Assembly: GCA_037043015.1 (NCBI GenBank)
Contig: CM073330.1
Span: forward strand, 13,658,512 to 13,722,511
Origin: Bryum argenteum
Taxonomy: Eukaryota > Streptophyta > Bryopsida > Bryales > Bryaceae
Length of the DNA stretch: 64,000 nucleotides
Reading direction: 5' to 3'
The position numbers were made by a program, and so were the translations under genes. The notes under the pieces were generated by a model. That model saw only the letters and a list, made by a program, of their open reading frames with translations, was not told the origin of the DNA and made no database searches. The number at the start of each line of letters is the position of its first letter. Positions within the stretch are counted from its first letter, which is position 1. Shown here piece by piece: positions 31,950-44,076 of this stretch.

Positions 31950-32479
31950 CAGTCAGAAGTAATACCCGTTTGAGATTACCATACATTCTCAGTTTTTTTT
32001 CAGAAAAGTGCAAAATGTAAACAATTATACCATTGAATTTTGAACATTTACTAAAATAAAAACAAGTCTTGAAATGTTCCACTATACAGAAGTTGTTTTC
32101 CACTGTCTCTTGTTTTTATTTCCAAAACCGGCCTTGCTTTTGAATTTTACCATATATCCATGTGAGTAGTTTAGCTTTTCGCTGGATTTTAGAGGTCTTA
32201 TGAGGGTTAATGAGTATTTTTAGAGCTATTCTTTCATACAAACTAGAATGTGAAAGACCTCAAGTCATATCAACTATCAAAAATGGATATTTTTGCCTCC
32301 ACAGTAGTTGTTTTCATTTTACAAGGAAATAATTTAGTATCTTTATTAGCTTTGGACTATGATCTTACAAATAGTGTAAAATAGTCAGGCCTTCCATTTG
32401 GTACACATGTATATATTCAAATTAGGTACTAAACCATATGGTTAATAACCCCTATACGTCCCTAATGTTGTTATTCCAC
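31950..32479. other. AT-rich intergenic DNA
   Basis: It follows the right TA flank of the Tc1-type element. I see no gene, RNA or element border. Confidence 0.5.
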
Positions 32480-32985
32480 ATTTTTAAATGAAGGCCAGAA
32501 ACTTGAAGTGCCATAACTTCTTTATCCGAACTATTTTTGACAAAATCAATTAGGTTTGGTTCCAAATCAAGTCTAGTTTGTACATTAAAGATTGCGCAAC
32601 CATTCGAATAAATTATGACTTAAACCCTAAAGGTTCTTGATGCAAAATTGTAAAGATGGACCTTCACTTACTTCAGGCCAAAAACTCTTAATCTAAGAAT
32701 TATTTGGAAGATCAAACCATAGGATCTTGAAGTTAACTTAACCTTCCACTCACTTGCCAAAATTGAACCGTTGATTCTTCTTCATTTGTGAGATTATAAT
32801 GGTCAAAGTTGGCTAAATTTTGGATTCCAAAAAGTAGTTTTCGCTTTCCTGGACTTTCAGGGGTTAATGGCATGCATTTTAGTGAAAGTAGCTTTAGTTT
32901 AAGGCTCTTCAAACATTAAACTTGTTTTACCATTGCAATCCTAAATCTGTGAAATCATACATAGTTTTTCATTGTTTTTTGTAAT

Positions 32986-33062
<77 letters not shown>

Positions 33063-33740
33063 CTTTAACCTTTCATAAGTTTAATTTGCAAATGATTCCC
33101 AAGAAGTTTTAAGTTGGTAGATTTTTGATCCATATAAATTTGATGTCGGATATGCAATCATATTTCTACAATAAAAGAAGTAATAAAACATGATGTTTTT
33201 TGAGGAGCTATATTGCTTTCATTCACCATTAAATTTCAACTTTACTTCTTGGGATAGATTTTAATTAGAGTCTAGTTTTAGTGGTAAAAATCTTCACATG
33301 ATCAAAGAAGTTCTGAAGATGAGGATGGATTTGAGTGCAAGGGGTTTACTTTTGGACTATTTTTCCTTCATAAACCTTTTGGGGGTTTTCGCCAATGCAA
33401 GGCTATCATTTAAGCCAGGATATGATTTTGAGGAGTTTTTTTTGTACAATGGTGTTATTTAGATGAAGGCAAACAACTTTGTAGTTGGTAATCTTTTACT
33501 GGGATTGGTGTATTGCTAATATCTCCACTCTAAAGGGAAAGTGATGAATGGTACAAGTTTCTTTTTGGCAGTACTAATACATTATGGTCTTACAATCTAT
33601 TAGGCCTAATGACTCAAAATTTGATCTACATGACCTACACCAAGTTTGTACGGTTGAGATTTGAGAACTTGAGATCTACATAGCTTGTGTTCATTTTCAT
33701 CTATGACACATTTTTTGAAAATATATTCTTTGGCTTAAAA
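32480..33740 (+). repeat. Dispersed repeat family R1 copy, longest in the window
   Basis: It runs from GTGCCATAACTTCTTTATCC through the TGAGGAGCTATATTGCTTTC core to CAAGTTTGTACGGTTGAGAT, in the same order as the other R1 copies but including both flanks. A (TA)n microsatellite interrupts it at 32991-33059. No coding region. Confidence 0.65.
32991..33059. repeat. (TA)n microsatellite
   Basis: About 34 perfect TA units. Likely polymorphic in length and prone to cruciform formation. Confidence 0.97.
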
Positions 33741-33929
33741 TAGGTTGGGACGTTTATAGAATAAAGACTCAAAAATATTGAGTACACATGGATTTTATTT
33801 ACAAGTTCCACCTAGCATGTAATTTGTATGTGCATAGTAAGCCACTAAAACTAATATTCATTTTTTGTGAGTATCAACTTCAAACTACAAAATCATGTAG
33901 TATGAGAATTTATTGTTATGCTAGAAATC

Positions 33930-34620
33930 AATGGGAGACCAACAAGGATCAAAAATTCCACTATTAATATTGAGACTATTGGTCCACCAACTAAGATTGG
34001 AAAAAAGATATGATTCTCAAAGAGTAGACACAATAGAGAGACCAACAAAAATGAGGAATTTGACTATCACTATTAGAAACACTTACTACACAAACTGAGA
34101 TGAGGAAATGGAATTTTCAAACAATTGGAAACTACTAAGGATGGGAAATTTGACTAAGTGTCACTATTGAAAGTTTAAAACCACAACACCAGCTAAGATT
34201 GGGAAATGTGATATTTAAACAGTTGACTAGAAGGCCAACAAGAATTGAATTTGAATATCACTATCAAGACTATAATTACCATCAACTGAGATTGGCAAAT
34301 GATGTGATTTTCTAATGGTGGGCTAAATGACCAACGACAATCAAAATTAATTAAATTTTGTTATTGGGACTACTCCACCAACTATGATGAGGAAATGTAA
34401 TTTTGAAAGAGTGAACAAAAAACCAATAAGAATGAAAATTTAAATTAATCATTAAGACTACAAAACCATCTCACATTAGATTATGTGATTGTAAAACATT
34501 GGGAACTTACAAGACTATTTAGAATTTGGGGATAACCAATAATTTAATGTACCAAATGAGATCCAATAATGTTGTTTTAACCATTCAATTGTAAAAGTAA
34601 CAAGTATCAATGAATGTGAT
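33930..34620 (+). repeat. Dispersed repeat family R2, upstream of the first SPH gene
   Basis: Degenerate units contain ACCAACAAGGATC, AACTGAGATTGG and AAATGTGATTT in turn. Order and spacing resemble 18830-19240. After both blocks the same further landmarks follow (GCAATTGGTTAGTCTTTGT, ACTAAGCACTCAAC), leading to an SPH promoter, so the two regions are paralogous. Confidence 0.6.
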
Positions 34621-34929
34621 TGTTAACACCAATCTATAGGACCAACTTAAATAAGAGCCTTACCATATATTGAAATATATATTTGTGTATGCAATTGGTT
34701 AGTCTTTGTTAAACTTTTTTGATTGGACCTCATATAGAACACGACCGCACTAATTCCTTCATTAGTTGTCGTAAGTAATAAAATTGACAAAATAATCATA
34801 CTAAGCACTCAACCTAAGTGATCATGAAGAAATTTTATCAAGGACCCAAATGATCAATTGAAATTCGATCAAGCTGGTTTTCGCACAAGAATTTCATTTA
34901 AGGTTCAATTAAGCACAAGACTTTCATTT

Positions 34930-35412
34930 CAGATTGGACTTTCTTATAAAGCTCCTCTCCTCATATGATTTTGAACTCCGCTTGAAATTCAGATGATATC
35001 AGCTGCATTCTCAAAGTGAAGGACGATGTCCATGCAGATCCTGATTTTTGAGGAGGTAGATATCAATGGGGTATATGCTTCCTTGCTCATGCTATCTATG
35101 TCGCTGTCACTTGGAAAACTTGCGCAAAACTTTGCGCAATCACATGAAGCAGGCCACAAGGACCCCAATTCCAACAATATAAAGCCCACCCTCGCCTGCA
35201 TTCATACCACTTCATTCTCCATTCTCAGCTCTCTAGCAGGTCTCCTTTCCGAGCTCTTGTATTTCTCCATTATAGACGATCATTTGGAGCTTGTATAAAG
35301 TGTTCATGTTCTGGTTTCCTTAAACTACTGATTCTTCTGAGTGTTCTTTCAATATGGTCTCATATCCAATATCGTGGTCTGTGTGGACCTTTCTTGCAGA
35401 TCTGTCGCAGCC
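34930..35412 (+). promoter_or_regulatory. Promoter and 5' UTR of SPH gene 1
   Basis: The TATA box is 35178-35183 in CAACAATATAAAGCCC. Upstream are the shared array words TTGCGCAA and AGGACCCC. CTCTCTAGCAGGTCTCC near 35230 and TTTCTTGCAG near 35399 are the likely borders of a 5'-UTR intron of about 165 nt, which is also visible upstream of other copies. This module is repeated at every array member. Confidence 0.6.
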
Positions 35413-36061
35413 ATGGCTCGTCTTTCGGCATGTTTTGTGGCTTCTATCGCCATCGCTCTCGTTCATCTCGCAGCCGCCATGGATCTTCCGAGGCCATTCG
35501 ATCCCGTCCACAAAGTGATCATCCAGAACAACTTCCCAGGCTTCAATCTTTCTATCCAATGTGATTCCAACGTCCTCAAGCATCCCGACGTGCATCTCAT
35601 TCAACCCAGGCAATGCTCGTTTCAATCGACACCCTGTTTTTCATGCCACAACTGACTGAGTCTTTTGGGTCGAGAACTGTTTCTTGCACATCCGGTCGTT
35701 TGTAGCCTAAACCATCACTTGGACATTGTTTTAAGAAAACTGTGTAACATTCTCGGTGTATTGTAGTTCATGATCTTACTTAGAGGTTAACGGTTTTTTT
35801 TATGTGGCCAGGGGACACTACGAGTTCTCCTTCAACGCACAGCTCCAGCACCAGTGGACGTGCGCCATCGCCGCAGAGAAGCAAAATGGCAATGTGTGCA
35901 GCAAGGTGTACAGCGGCAAGTTTATAATGTGGCAGTATTCTATGCCTCGTTATAGTCATTGGTTTGTGGATGCTCTTGGCCTATCTTTGATTAAGTATCT
36001 GAAGACGAAGCCTATGCTTATCTATACGTGGCCACGCCAAGTTGAGGATCAGCATTGCTAG
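35413..36061 (+). CDS. SPH gene 1: secreted S1-family (S-protein homolog) protein
   Basis: Exons 35413-35609 and 35812-36061 give 148 aa. The intron begins with GC (CCCAG|GCAATG) and ends TGGCCAG. Residues 1-22 are a signal peptide (MARLSACFVASIAIALVHLAAA). The mature part has the S1-family outline: VIIQNNF, LSIQCDS, HLIQP, YEFSFN, WTC, then WFVDALGLSLI and LIYTWP, with four cysteines that could form two disulfides. S1-type proteins are small secreted plant proteins; one acts in poppy self-incompatibility, and most others have no known role. Family assignment is by motif pattern, not by search. It is the leftmost intact member of the array. Confidence 0.8.
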
Positions 36062-36419
36062 ACATTCAAGCCATTTTTGTGCTTGATACTGAAACTTGAG
36101 CTTGTCACTCAGTCAGTTTATGACTCGAATAAAGAAGTAAAATTATCCTTCCTTTTTGTTATTGTGTTCTTGATGAAAGGATCTCTGTTTCTCATTCAAT
36201 CCTATTCAGAGTACATGGTATCTTCATGGTTTCTGTATGACAATATACAAATGTTGTTCACATTGAATACACTTGCCATGAATGTTACACTTTTGATCAT
36301 CTTACTAAGATTTATACAATGGTATATCATGATTTGCAAGAATTTGATTACAATGTTCAAGGGAGTTTGATGTGTTTTATAGTGGTTCATGTTTTATCAT
36401 AAAAATCTCATGTTGAAGA

Positions 36420-37170
36420 GTCAAATCTAAAGCATGTGACACGTGATACTACAAGGTACAACAATGTGCATTGGGGAGGTTCAAAGGTCACTTTCAGTAC
36501 GCGGAGATGGGATGGGATTTGTAGTGCAATCATGTAGCATATTCGAACAAGCTAGAACTTTGATCAAGATATGTATGTACGATTAGATTTTGAAATCATT
36601 TGGAGCACAACATGTGATACTTCATAGCAATGTGCACATGGTTCAAATGTCCCTTGCAGTACGCATACACGGGTACTAGGATCTGTACTACACTTGTAGC
36701 AAATTTTAAGTCATCTAAGAACTTAGATAAAGACATGTAAGTGTATATAGATTTTGGAATTATCTCAAGCACATGTGGTACTAAATAAATCAACAATGTG
36801 TATTAAGGAGGTTCAAAAGGCACTATGCACAATGACATGGGATTTGCATATCTCAGGTAGCATATTTGAGCAAGCTAGAATATTGATTTAGATGTGTATG
36901 TATGTACAAAGTTTGGGATAATCTCAAGCACAACATATGATACTACACAACATTGTGCATCAAGAAGGTTGAAAAGTCACATGCACTATGCACACAAAGA
37001 TGGGATAAGCACTACAATTGTAGCATATTCTGGCTAGGACTTCGGCATTTGGATGATCAGAAGCACAATATTTGACACCACTGACACAAGAATGTGCATC
37101 AAGGAGGTTTACACATCACATGCACTGTGCGTACAAAGATGGGATAAAGAACAATTTTGTAACGTGTTGG
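36420..37170 (+). repeat. Tandem array of the ~165-bp intergenic repeat R3
   Basis: About five degenerate units begin near 36435, 36606, 36772, 36930 and 37055 (spacing 171, 166, 158 and 125). Each has AACATGTGATACTAC, CAACAATGTGCATCAA, GGAGGTTCAAAAGTCAC, TGCAGTACGC and a TGTAGCATATTCGAACAAGC segment. Single or paired units occur after most other SPH genes (38500-38760, 43430-43620, 46860-47220, 52250-52460, 54260-54440). Confidence 0.75.
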
Positions 37171-37668
37171 TTCAGCTTTTTTCTTAGACTCCACAGCTCA
37201 TCAGTGTTGGTGGAAGGTGCAAAGAGTCTGTTTTCATGAAACAAGAGGTTGAAGAATATCCTTGCGATCTAGTATGACAATACTCAGAAGTTGACATTAA
37301 AGTAGCATATATGCGCATCTATGTCACTGTAACTTAGCAAAATTGCGCAAGACATTGGGCGATAAGATGAATTTTGCCACTACTAGGACTCATGGATATT
37401 AACTGCAACGAGTTCCACCAATATGAAGCACATAGCCTTGCCTGCTTTACAAGTGAACTCATTATGATTCCTCAGCTGGTATATCACTAGACTGAGCTTT
37501 GCATTTTCAATTAGAGTCTCATCACCTCAAGCCTACACTTTGTGTCCATATTCCCTTACACTCACAGTTTGGCTTTTGCTCATTCTTTGGATTGTGCTAA
37601 ACTTGGGCTTGCGTGGGGCTCTTCTTTCAGGTTGACAAAGACAAAGTTGCAAATTCGCTAAAGCCATC

Positions 37669-38323
37669 ATGATGGCTCTTCTTTCCGCATGTCTGGTGGC
37701 TGTTGTTGCCATAGCTCTGCTCCATTCAGCAGCTGACAAGATTGAGAATCCGGAGAAACTCAACGCCGAAGTCCGCATCGAGAACAATTTCACAGCTGAA
37801 AATATTACGATACAATGTGACTCTGACTTCATAAAGAGCTCCTTTGTGCACCTCCTCCAGCCCAGGCAATGCACAATCTAATGCTCTATTCGATTGAATC
37901 TTCTTGACTGCAAAATATTTCTTATTGATCAAAACATGTAAGCTGCTTGTGTCGTATGAATGTTCTTGAAAGAATCTCAATATATGTGGTAATTTATTTA
38001 GATGTGTTGTTGTTAGTTTCCAGACATGTATTGGTTTATGATATTGCTCAAAGGGTTTTTGTGTGGCCAGGAAGGTGTATCAATTTTCCTTCAACTCATT
38101 CGTCCAGCACCTGTGGTGGTGCAACATCGCCACCGAGAAGAAGAAAGGCAACAAGGATCTATGCAACAAGAATGTTCACAGTGGCAATTTTATGATGTGG
38201 AACGTTAGCTTGCCTGCATTTAGCCATTGGTTGTGGATTGTTGTTGATTCGGCACCCCAACGAATCAGTTTTTGTGTACAAGTGGCCACCACATTATGTG
38301 GATCTGCATTGCTAGTCTTTTGA
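37669..38323 (+). pseudogene. SPH gene 2, frameshifted near its end
   Basis: Exons 37669-37865 and 38071-38323, joined by a GC-AG intron (CCCAG|GCAATG), read as a normal S1-family protein with signal peptide (MMALLSACLVAVVAIALLHS), IENNF, ITIQCDS, HLLQP, YQFSFN and WWC. At about 38230 an 11-bp deletion relative to gene 4 shifts the frame; the last 30 or so residues are novel and lose the conserved WFV-GLSLI-VYKW end. The family stop would be at 38313-38315, and the shifted frame stops at 38321-38323. A modified TATA (TATGAA, 37422-37427) lies upstream. It may be a recent pseudogene or a variant with a changed C-terminus. Confidence 0.75.
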
Positions 38324-40020
38324 TTTTGCTCATATTAAGTAAGATTTGAGATGTTTTGAAGTTGTTTTTGATCCGATTAAAAAACTCAATAATTCTTGCA
38401 ACATGTGGGTATGGAGTCATTTACTCCTGCAACCTTGTTATGTGAACAATGATCATCATGCTTCTAAAGTGTACAATAATATATGATATATTACAACATT
38501 GTATTATATCCAAAAGGTTCAAAAGTCACTTGTATTGTGCCCACGTGTTGACATGAGAAGCATAACATGCGATACTATAAAAAATGTTGTGCATCCAAAA
38601 GGTTTAGAGGTCACTTGCAATACGCTCACACTTGTATGGAAAGCATATCCTGTGATACTAAAGAACAACATCACCAATCAAAACATGTGATATTAGACAT
38701 TGACAATGTGCATCCACGTCAAATTAAAGGTCACTTGCAATGAAAATGATTGGCATACCAATTTCATTGGAGCATATTCCACTAGCTAAGATAGGATACT
38801 CATGATTTGTATGTGTATACTTAATTAGGATTCCATACCACATTGAAAGCACTCAGACTCAACTTACATGGAAAGAGGTCCTAAGACTCTCGGATTGTGC
38901 TCATAAATATTATGCCAAACTTGTATACATTCAGAGTACTTGTGAGTTTTATACTTGTTGTATAAGGCTCTCATGAAGGCTAGTTGCAAATCATGGAGAT
39001 TTTGCAAACTTATACTAAACTTTAAATATATGTGGTGATACACAAAAGTCACCCAAACCTTCAATCCACAAAGCTATCCATACCTCTGAAAAGAAAAACT
39101 TACGCGAGACAGAGGAGGAATATGTTATCTTCAATGACGCTTTGCCTATTCAAGTCGTACTTTATTGTGAAGCTCCTCTTGCTTATTGATTTTGCACCGA
39201 CGCCATGCTTGAAAATTTCTATCACAATCTTTGTTTGTCAACGACTTCAATCGATGGTACCAGAAATTGTCCGGTCGAGCAGTGACATGCCAGGAGAAAC
39301 TTTGCAAGGTCGTGAAAACAAAAAGTAGTTTCACAGAATTGCAGCAGTTCTCCGAGGGATGATCTATTCGAGTTGAGAAGCTAGCATTTCAGATGCTATC
39401 AGGAAGGATATAAAACCTCTACGTTGTTTCTGTTCAACATGACCTTGCAAAGCATGGCGTAAACGGCAAGTGTGGGATTAGGGGAATTATCTAACAAGAA
39501 CATCGAGGCAAACATAACTGATCATTTAGAAGTTTTACATGTGAATTTGCGTATTAAAAATCAACCTGAATCATTTTTGAGCTTCATCGCGGGTGCCAAA
39601 CTTGGATTCCAGAAGGTGATACTTCCAAGACCAGGATCGATCACGGTTACAAGTGGCTTCTTGCCACTAGGATGGAGTAAGTAATTAGTTAGTTCTGAGT
39701 TCTGACAGCAACGCACGTACCATATCAGTGAGCTTAGAAAAATCATCACTTCACTAAAGGACATACTTGTGCTGGAAGGGTTTTTTCGACAAAGCATGAT
39801 TTCATCTTACGCAAAATTATTGTGCCATATCTAACACCGACACAAACCATTCACCGAAAATCCAGTGTCTGTGTCCTGAAGGGCGATAATGTCAGATATC
39901 CCGAATTCTCGACAATGTAATCTGGCAGGACAGTACTCAGGAGTTCATACTCATGAAGCATACTTGTTCTAGTACATGCTTTATCGTACCTAAATTCTAG
40001 CTAATATACACAATTTCATG
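38324..40020. other. Spacer between SPH genes 2 and 3
   Basis: R3 units occupy 38500-38760. The part at 39390-39880 matches 52830-53390 upstream of another array member (GCTATCAGGAAGGATAT, AGCATGGCGTAAAC-like and AACAAGAACATCGAGGC words) and is a duplicated upstream block. 39060-39350 is of normal base composition, but I recognise no gene in it. Confidence 0.55.
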
Positions 40021-40046
40021 CCACCAGGATCCAGCATTGCCAACTC

Positions 40047-40052
40047 TATAAA
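40047..40052 (+). promoter_or_regulatory. TATA box of SPH gene 3
   Basis: The context CCAACTCTATAAATCGCACC is a variant of the array promoter. Genes 3 and the broken copy at 45511 share the following text GCCGATTCGTGCTGTATCTT, so they form a promoter subtype. A TCTCTAGCAG motif near 40089 marks the presumed 5'-UTR intron start. Confidence 0.6.
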
Positions 40053-40273
40053 TCGCACCACTTGCCGATTCGTGCTGTATCTTCACGTCTCTAGCAGGAG
40101 CCTTTCCTTTTCTGAGCTCTGCTTTCCTTCATTATGTAGCTTACTACCGCGAGCATGCATCATGTGTATCAATGTTACGAGTTCTGATATTGCCTTTGGT
40201 TTCACACAGCGCATCCTTACAGTGTTGCTTTCTTGACTATTAAGCTTATTTCAATTGCAGGTTTGTATTAGCC

Positions 40274-40906
40274 ATGGCTCGTCTGTTTGCACTTTTGGTG
40301 GCCATGATAGCTCTGGTCCATTCAGGAGCTGCCTTCACTGCAGAGCCACTCACAGACGACGTCCAAGTCTCTATACGAAACAACTTCATTGAGGACAATC
40401 TTAGGATTCATTGTGATACTGACACCAAAGCCCACCACCTGCATCCCAGGCATTTGATCAATCTTTGGCATTTTCCATAAATTTTCACTTTGTTTGTAAT
40501 GCCACAGATTTGGTTAAGTTAAAATATTGCATGTTTCAAAGGTGACTCTTTTTAAAATAGGATTCAACCTGTGGAGTATCCTCAGTATCATTTCTCTTGA
40601 GATCTTCGGAATCGAGACATTTGTTTAGTGTATACGATGTTCTTTCATTGTGTTCTCAGGAAGATGCACAGATTTTACATCAACCCGAACATCCACCAGT
40701 GGACGTGCACCATCACCAGAGAGATGAAGAATGACAGGCGGTGTGGGATGTATAGTGGCAACTTTCTTCTGTGGCAGAATGACAGGCCTGGCCTGCAGGG
40801 TAACTGGTTCGTCGATGGTCGTGGCCTGTTTTTGATTCGGGCGCCCATCTGGGGGCCGAAACTTATGTATAAGTGGCCAAACAACTTCGAGGACGAGCAT
40901 TGCTAG
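40274..40906 (+). CDS. SPH gene 3: secreted S1-family protein
   Basis: Exons 40274-40449 and 40660-40906 give 140 aa. The donor is GC (CCCAG|GCATTT), and no GT donor exists before the in-frame stop at the end of the open frame, so the GC site is needed. The acceptor is TTCTCAG. The signal peptide is MARLFALLVAMIALVHSGAA. The mature part shows VSIRNNF, LRIHCDT, HLHP, WTC, FLLWQN, WFVDGRGLFLI, LMYKWP and a terminal Cys. It is the shortest intact copy and the most divergent in sequence. The Met at 40274 is preceded by the TTAGCC context like other copies. Confidence 0.78.
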
Positions 40907-41917
40907 ACTTGCAAATTTCGTGCTTATCGGTGAAATCTGAACAGTTATGAGTATAATGTTATGCTCGAGTGTTTTTCTTCGAGTATACTGAATAGCAATA
41001 AATGAGTGTTATGGTATTTATTTCATATCATTCTTGCGGTGAACATAGTAATGTGAACGCAGATTTAGAATGGCGTTCTCTCTATCGTCTTGCACTTGTC
41101 TCCACTTCCAGTAGCGAAATGAGCAGGGAATGTTGTAGATGTAGATAGTTCTTTAATATGGGGCTTCTACTGCTTAAGGATTATGGACCAGACTTCAGAA
41201 ATTGATCATGCGGTCATCTCTGGTGTGCAATCAACCTCTATTGTCAACAGTGGATTGTATCAGTAGTTGTTTGAATGATCAGTGACATATCAACGAAGTG
41301 GAAGAAGTTAAGTGAAGCCTGAACTCGGAAAGTCCTGCAAGAGATCAACAAGACTCACAGGAATACCAGGCCAATAACACAAATCCTAGATTATAGATGT
41401 ACTGAAGCTTTAAAGCTCTGGATTCAAATGTCATAAGCAAAGTTAGAAAGCCTGTTGTTCCTCTTAAATATGACCTTGTAAGAACATGGTTGTGAAGGTC
41501 AAAGACTTTCTGAATGTAGATAAACAAGAAGCTCGACAAGATTAGAAACATATATTCTCATAGGGTTTGACTTTTAGTTCCTCGGGTGAGACATTTATGA
41601 AGCAATCGACTGTATCACAGTTTTGAAAGACTGAAAACCTTGGAAATATACTAGTAACTTACCACTCAAACCTCATATCATATCATGCGGAGTGACGGAA
41701 CCACTTCTGAACTTCACGAGGGGACTGCAAAATGTGAGGACTATAATCGATTGATTCAGGCTCAACAAAAGAGGGTGCTGTTCGTGGTTATTCATTTATT
41801 TTGGAAAGGACACGATTGTTTCACTATGGACACGATCCTAGCAGTAAATTTGTCTATCTCATTGCTGTTGCTCAGTCTTCGCATATAATTTGGACATGCT
41901 CTCTACTGGATGTACAC
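40907..41917. other. Spacer between SPH genes 3 and 4
   Basis: No gene, element border or RNA is recognised here. It holds the 3' region of gene 3 and AT-rich unique sequence. Confidence 0.5.
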
Positions 41918-41969
41918 TAGTGGAGGAAGGGGAAGCATATGCGTCGCTGTGCTTCCCCTTCCTCCACTA
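41918..41969. other. Perfect 19-bp hairpin upstream of SPH gene 4
   Basis: Arms TAGTGGAGGAAGGGGAAGC (41918-41936) and its exact complement (41951-41969) are separated by 14 nt. It lies about 105 bp upstream of the TATA box of gene 4 and is purine/pyrimidine-strand biased. It may be a cruciform, a cis element or a transposon footprint. Not seen at the other copies. Confidence 0.9.
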
Positions 41970-42073
41970 TACCCTGGTGTCATGTCGCTGTGACTCAGCC
42001 AACTTACACAAGAATTGCGCGATCAACGGAAAATTGGCCACCACGACCCCATGAATCACTGCAAGCCCAACAG

Positions 42074-42079
42074 TATAAA
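42074..42079 (+). promoter_or_regulatory. TATA box of SPH gene 4
   Basis: The context CCCAACAGTATAAAGCACA follows AATTGCGCGATCAAC, GGCCACCACGACCCC and ATGAATCACTGCA, the best-preserved form of the array promoter module. Confidence 0.65.
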
Positions 42080-42286
42080 GCACATCGCTTCCTTGCTTCA
42101 TACCCAACTTACTCATTCTCCATCCTCAGCTCTAGCTGGTCTCCATTTCGAGCTCCGTTCTTCACTAAGGTTTATCGTTTGGAGTCTCCATGTTCTTGTT
42201 TCCTCCACTTTGCGTTTTCTGTCAATGAGGTGTAACTGTTGTTAGCATGTGCTTATGTGGAACTCTCTTGCAGGTTTGTCGAAGCC

Positions 42287-42916
42287 ATGGCTCGTGTTTC
42301 CGCATGTTTGGTGGTTGTCGTCGCCCTAGCTCTGGTCAGTTTAGCAGCTGCCGAGATGAATGTTTCGGAGAAACGCAACAACGCCGAGGTCGTCATTCAT
42401 AACACCTTCCGCAAAGACAATATTACGATACAATGTGATTCTGACTTCAAGAAGGACCCCACCGTGCACCTCGTGCATCCCGGGTAATGGACACTCATTT
42501 GCTCATTTCGATTCACGACCTCTTTGCCATACCACATGCAACCAAATCTTTTGCTAGAATATACACTTGCTTGCATCGAATGATGTTCTTGATTCTGGAA
42601 CTCGAGGTGCATTGATGTTAGTTTCCAGACATGATTTTGCTCAAAGGGTTTCTGTGTGACCAGGGGGGTGTACAAGTTTTCCTTCAACTCACATGTCGAG
42701 CACAAGTGGTGGTGCTTCATCAAAACCGAGAAAATTAAGGGCAATCCTTGCAACAGCACTGTTTACATGGGCAAATTTACTATTTGGCAGGCCAACCTAC
42801 CTGCATTTAGCCATTGGTTTGTAAATGACAATGGATTGTCGTTGATTCGCCACCCGAAGACGAAGCCTGTTCTCGTGTACAAGTGGCCAAAGCACATTGA
42901 GGGTCCGCAGTGTTAG
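42287..42916 (+). CDS. SPH gene 4: secreted S1-family protein
   Basis: Exons 42287-42483 and 42664-42916 give 149 aa. This copy has a GT donor (CCCGG|GTAATG) at exactly the place where most relatives have GC. The signal peptide is MARVSACLVVVVALALVSLAAA. The mature part shows VVIHNTF, ITIQCDS, HLVHPGG, YKFSFN, WWCFIKTEK, FSHWFVNDNGLSLI and VLVYKWPKHIEG, ending in Cys. It is the clearest member and a good reference for the broken copies. A 20-bp direct repeat (CAGTTTACATGCTAGCCAG) lies in its 3' flank at 43011-43045. Confidence 0.82.
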
Positions 42917-43045
42917 TTTTGCAATTTATAGAAACTCTGGTCCTTTATGAGGGGCCAACGTGAATGAAGTGTCCATTCGTAATGCTAATATCCCCATAGC
43001 CATGTTTTGCAGTTTACATGCTAGCCAGCAGTTTACATGCTAGCC

Positions 43046-44076
43046 AGCAATTATAGAATAAAAGACTCAGTAATCCTCTCGTGTGATTATTGAAATAGTT
43101 ACTTCTGCAACCTTCTTTTGTGTACCTCACAATGATCGTCATACATGTTTAGTATACGACGTGGAACTTTTCTGAGTACTGCTCTATTCCACTAAGATAT
43201 ACTTAATAATATGGTAAATTCTATAATTGTAGTAATGGTATCTCAGGTGACTATATATTATTTCTTCACCGTATACGCTATATTTAGAAGCTACTTTTGT
43301 TCTTAATATGGTGAGGACTCCCTTTTTAAAGATTGTAATATATAGTGCATAGAGAATTTTTATGACTTTTACATGGTTCATGTTGTAAAATAAAATCTAA
43401 GATATGTTGAATATTTAGCTCTGTCAAGAAGTATGATATATAATACCACATGTTTACAATAAAGTGCATTCAAAAAGTAAACATTCATTCAAAGGTCACT
43501 TACCATACACCATATGGGTGGGATGGGAAATACAATGTCTGGTACTACACAATAACAATGTGCATCTAGAAGGTTCAAATGTCACTTGCAATTTTGTTTG
43601 AAAGGTAATATACATTTCTCACTTTATTGTAGCATCATGAGACTTATCACAAATTTGAACATTGTCATATGAATATAAAGAACTCAAGGGAATTGGGTGA
43701 AAACACATACTAGCTACATTCTAGCCATATTCATGTTCAAAAACTTCAAATACACGTATATCTCTTAAACATTTGGAAGTGTATTCACATGGTTTGATTA
43801 AGATAAGTAACGGTGACTAATAATTTCTCAGAGAGTTTTAGTGTGAGGGCCTCTAAGGAGCTCCAGTGCAATTTGTTTGGAAGTCACCACCATTTACAAA
43901 TTTATGTTTCATTTTGAATTATGGTCATCATCAGCAAAAAGAATATATTAAATGCTTGCAAACACAAGTTACATAAACTCTCAACACCAGCTTACCAACA
44001 TAAACAGGTCTCACCTCCAAACACTTCCCACCGCATTGTTGTTCTAGCAGTAGATTAGTACCCAAGGTCCACTGTA
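43046..44076. other. Spacer after SPH gene 4
   Basis: It contains one or two R3 units (43430-43620) and otherwise AT-rich DNA up to the TA target site of the element at 44077. No gene seen. Confidence 0.5.

Noticed and set aside
35564..35655. Alternative GT donor for SPH gene 1 at about 35618
   Set aside because: It would keep the frame in gene 1 only; copies 2, 3, 7 and 9 have no such site before a stop, so the shared GC donor is the consistent model.
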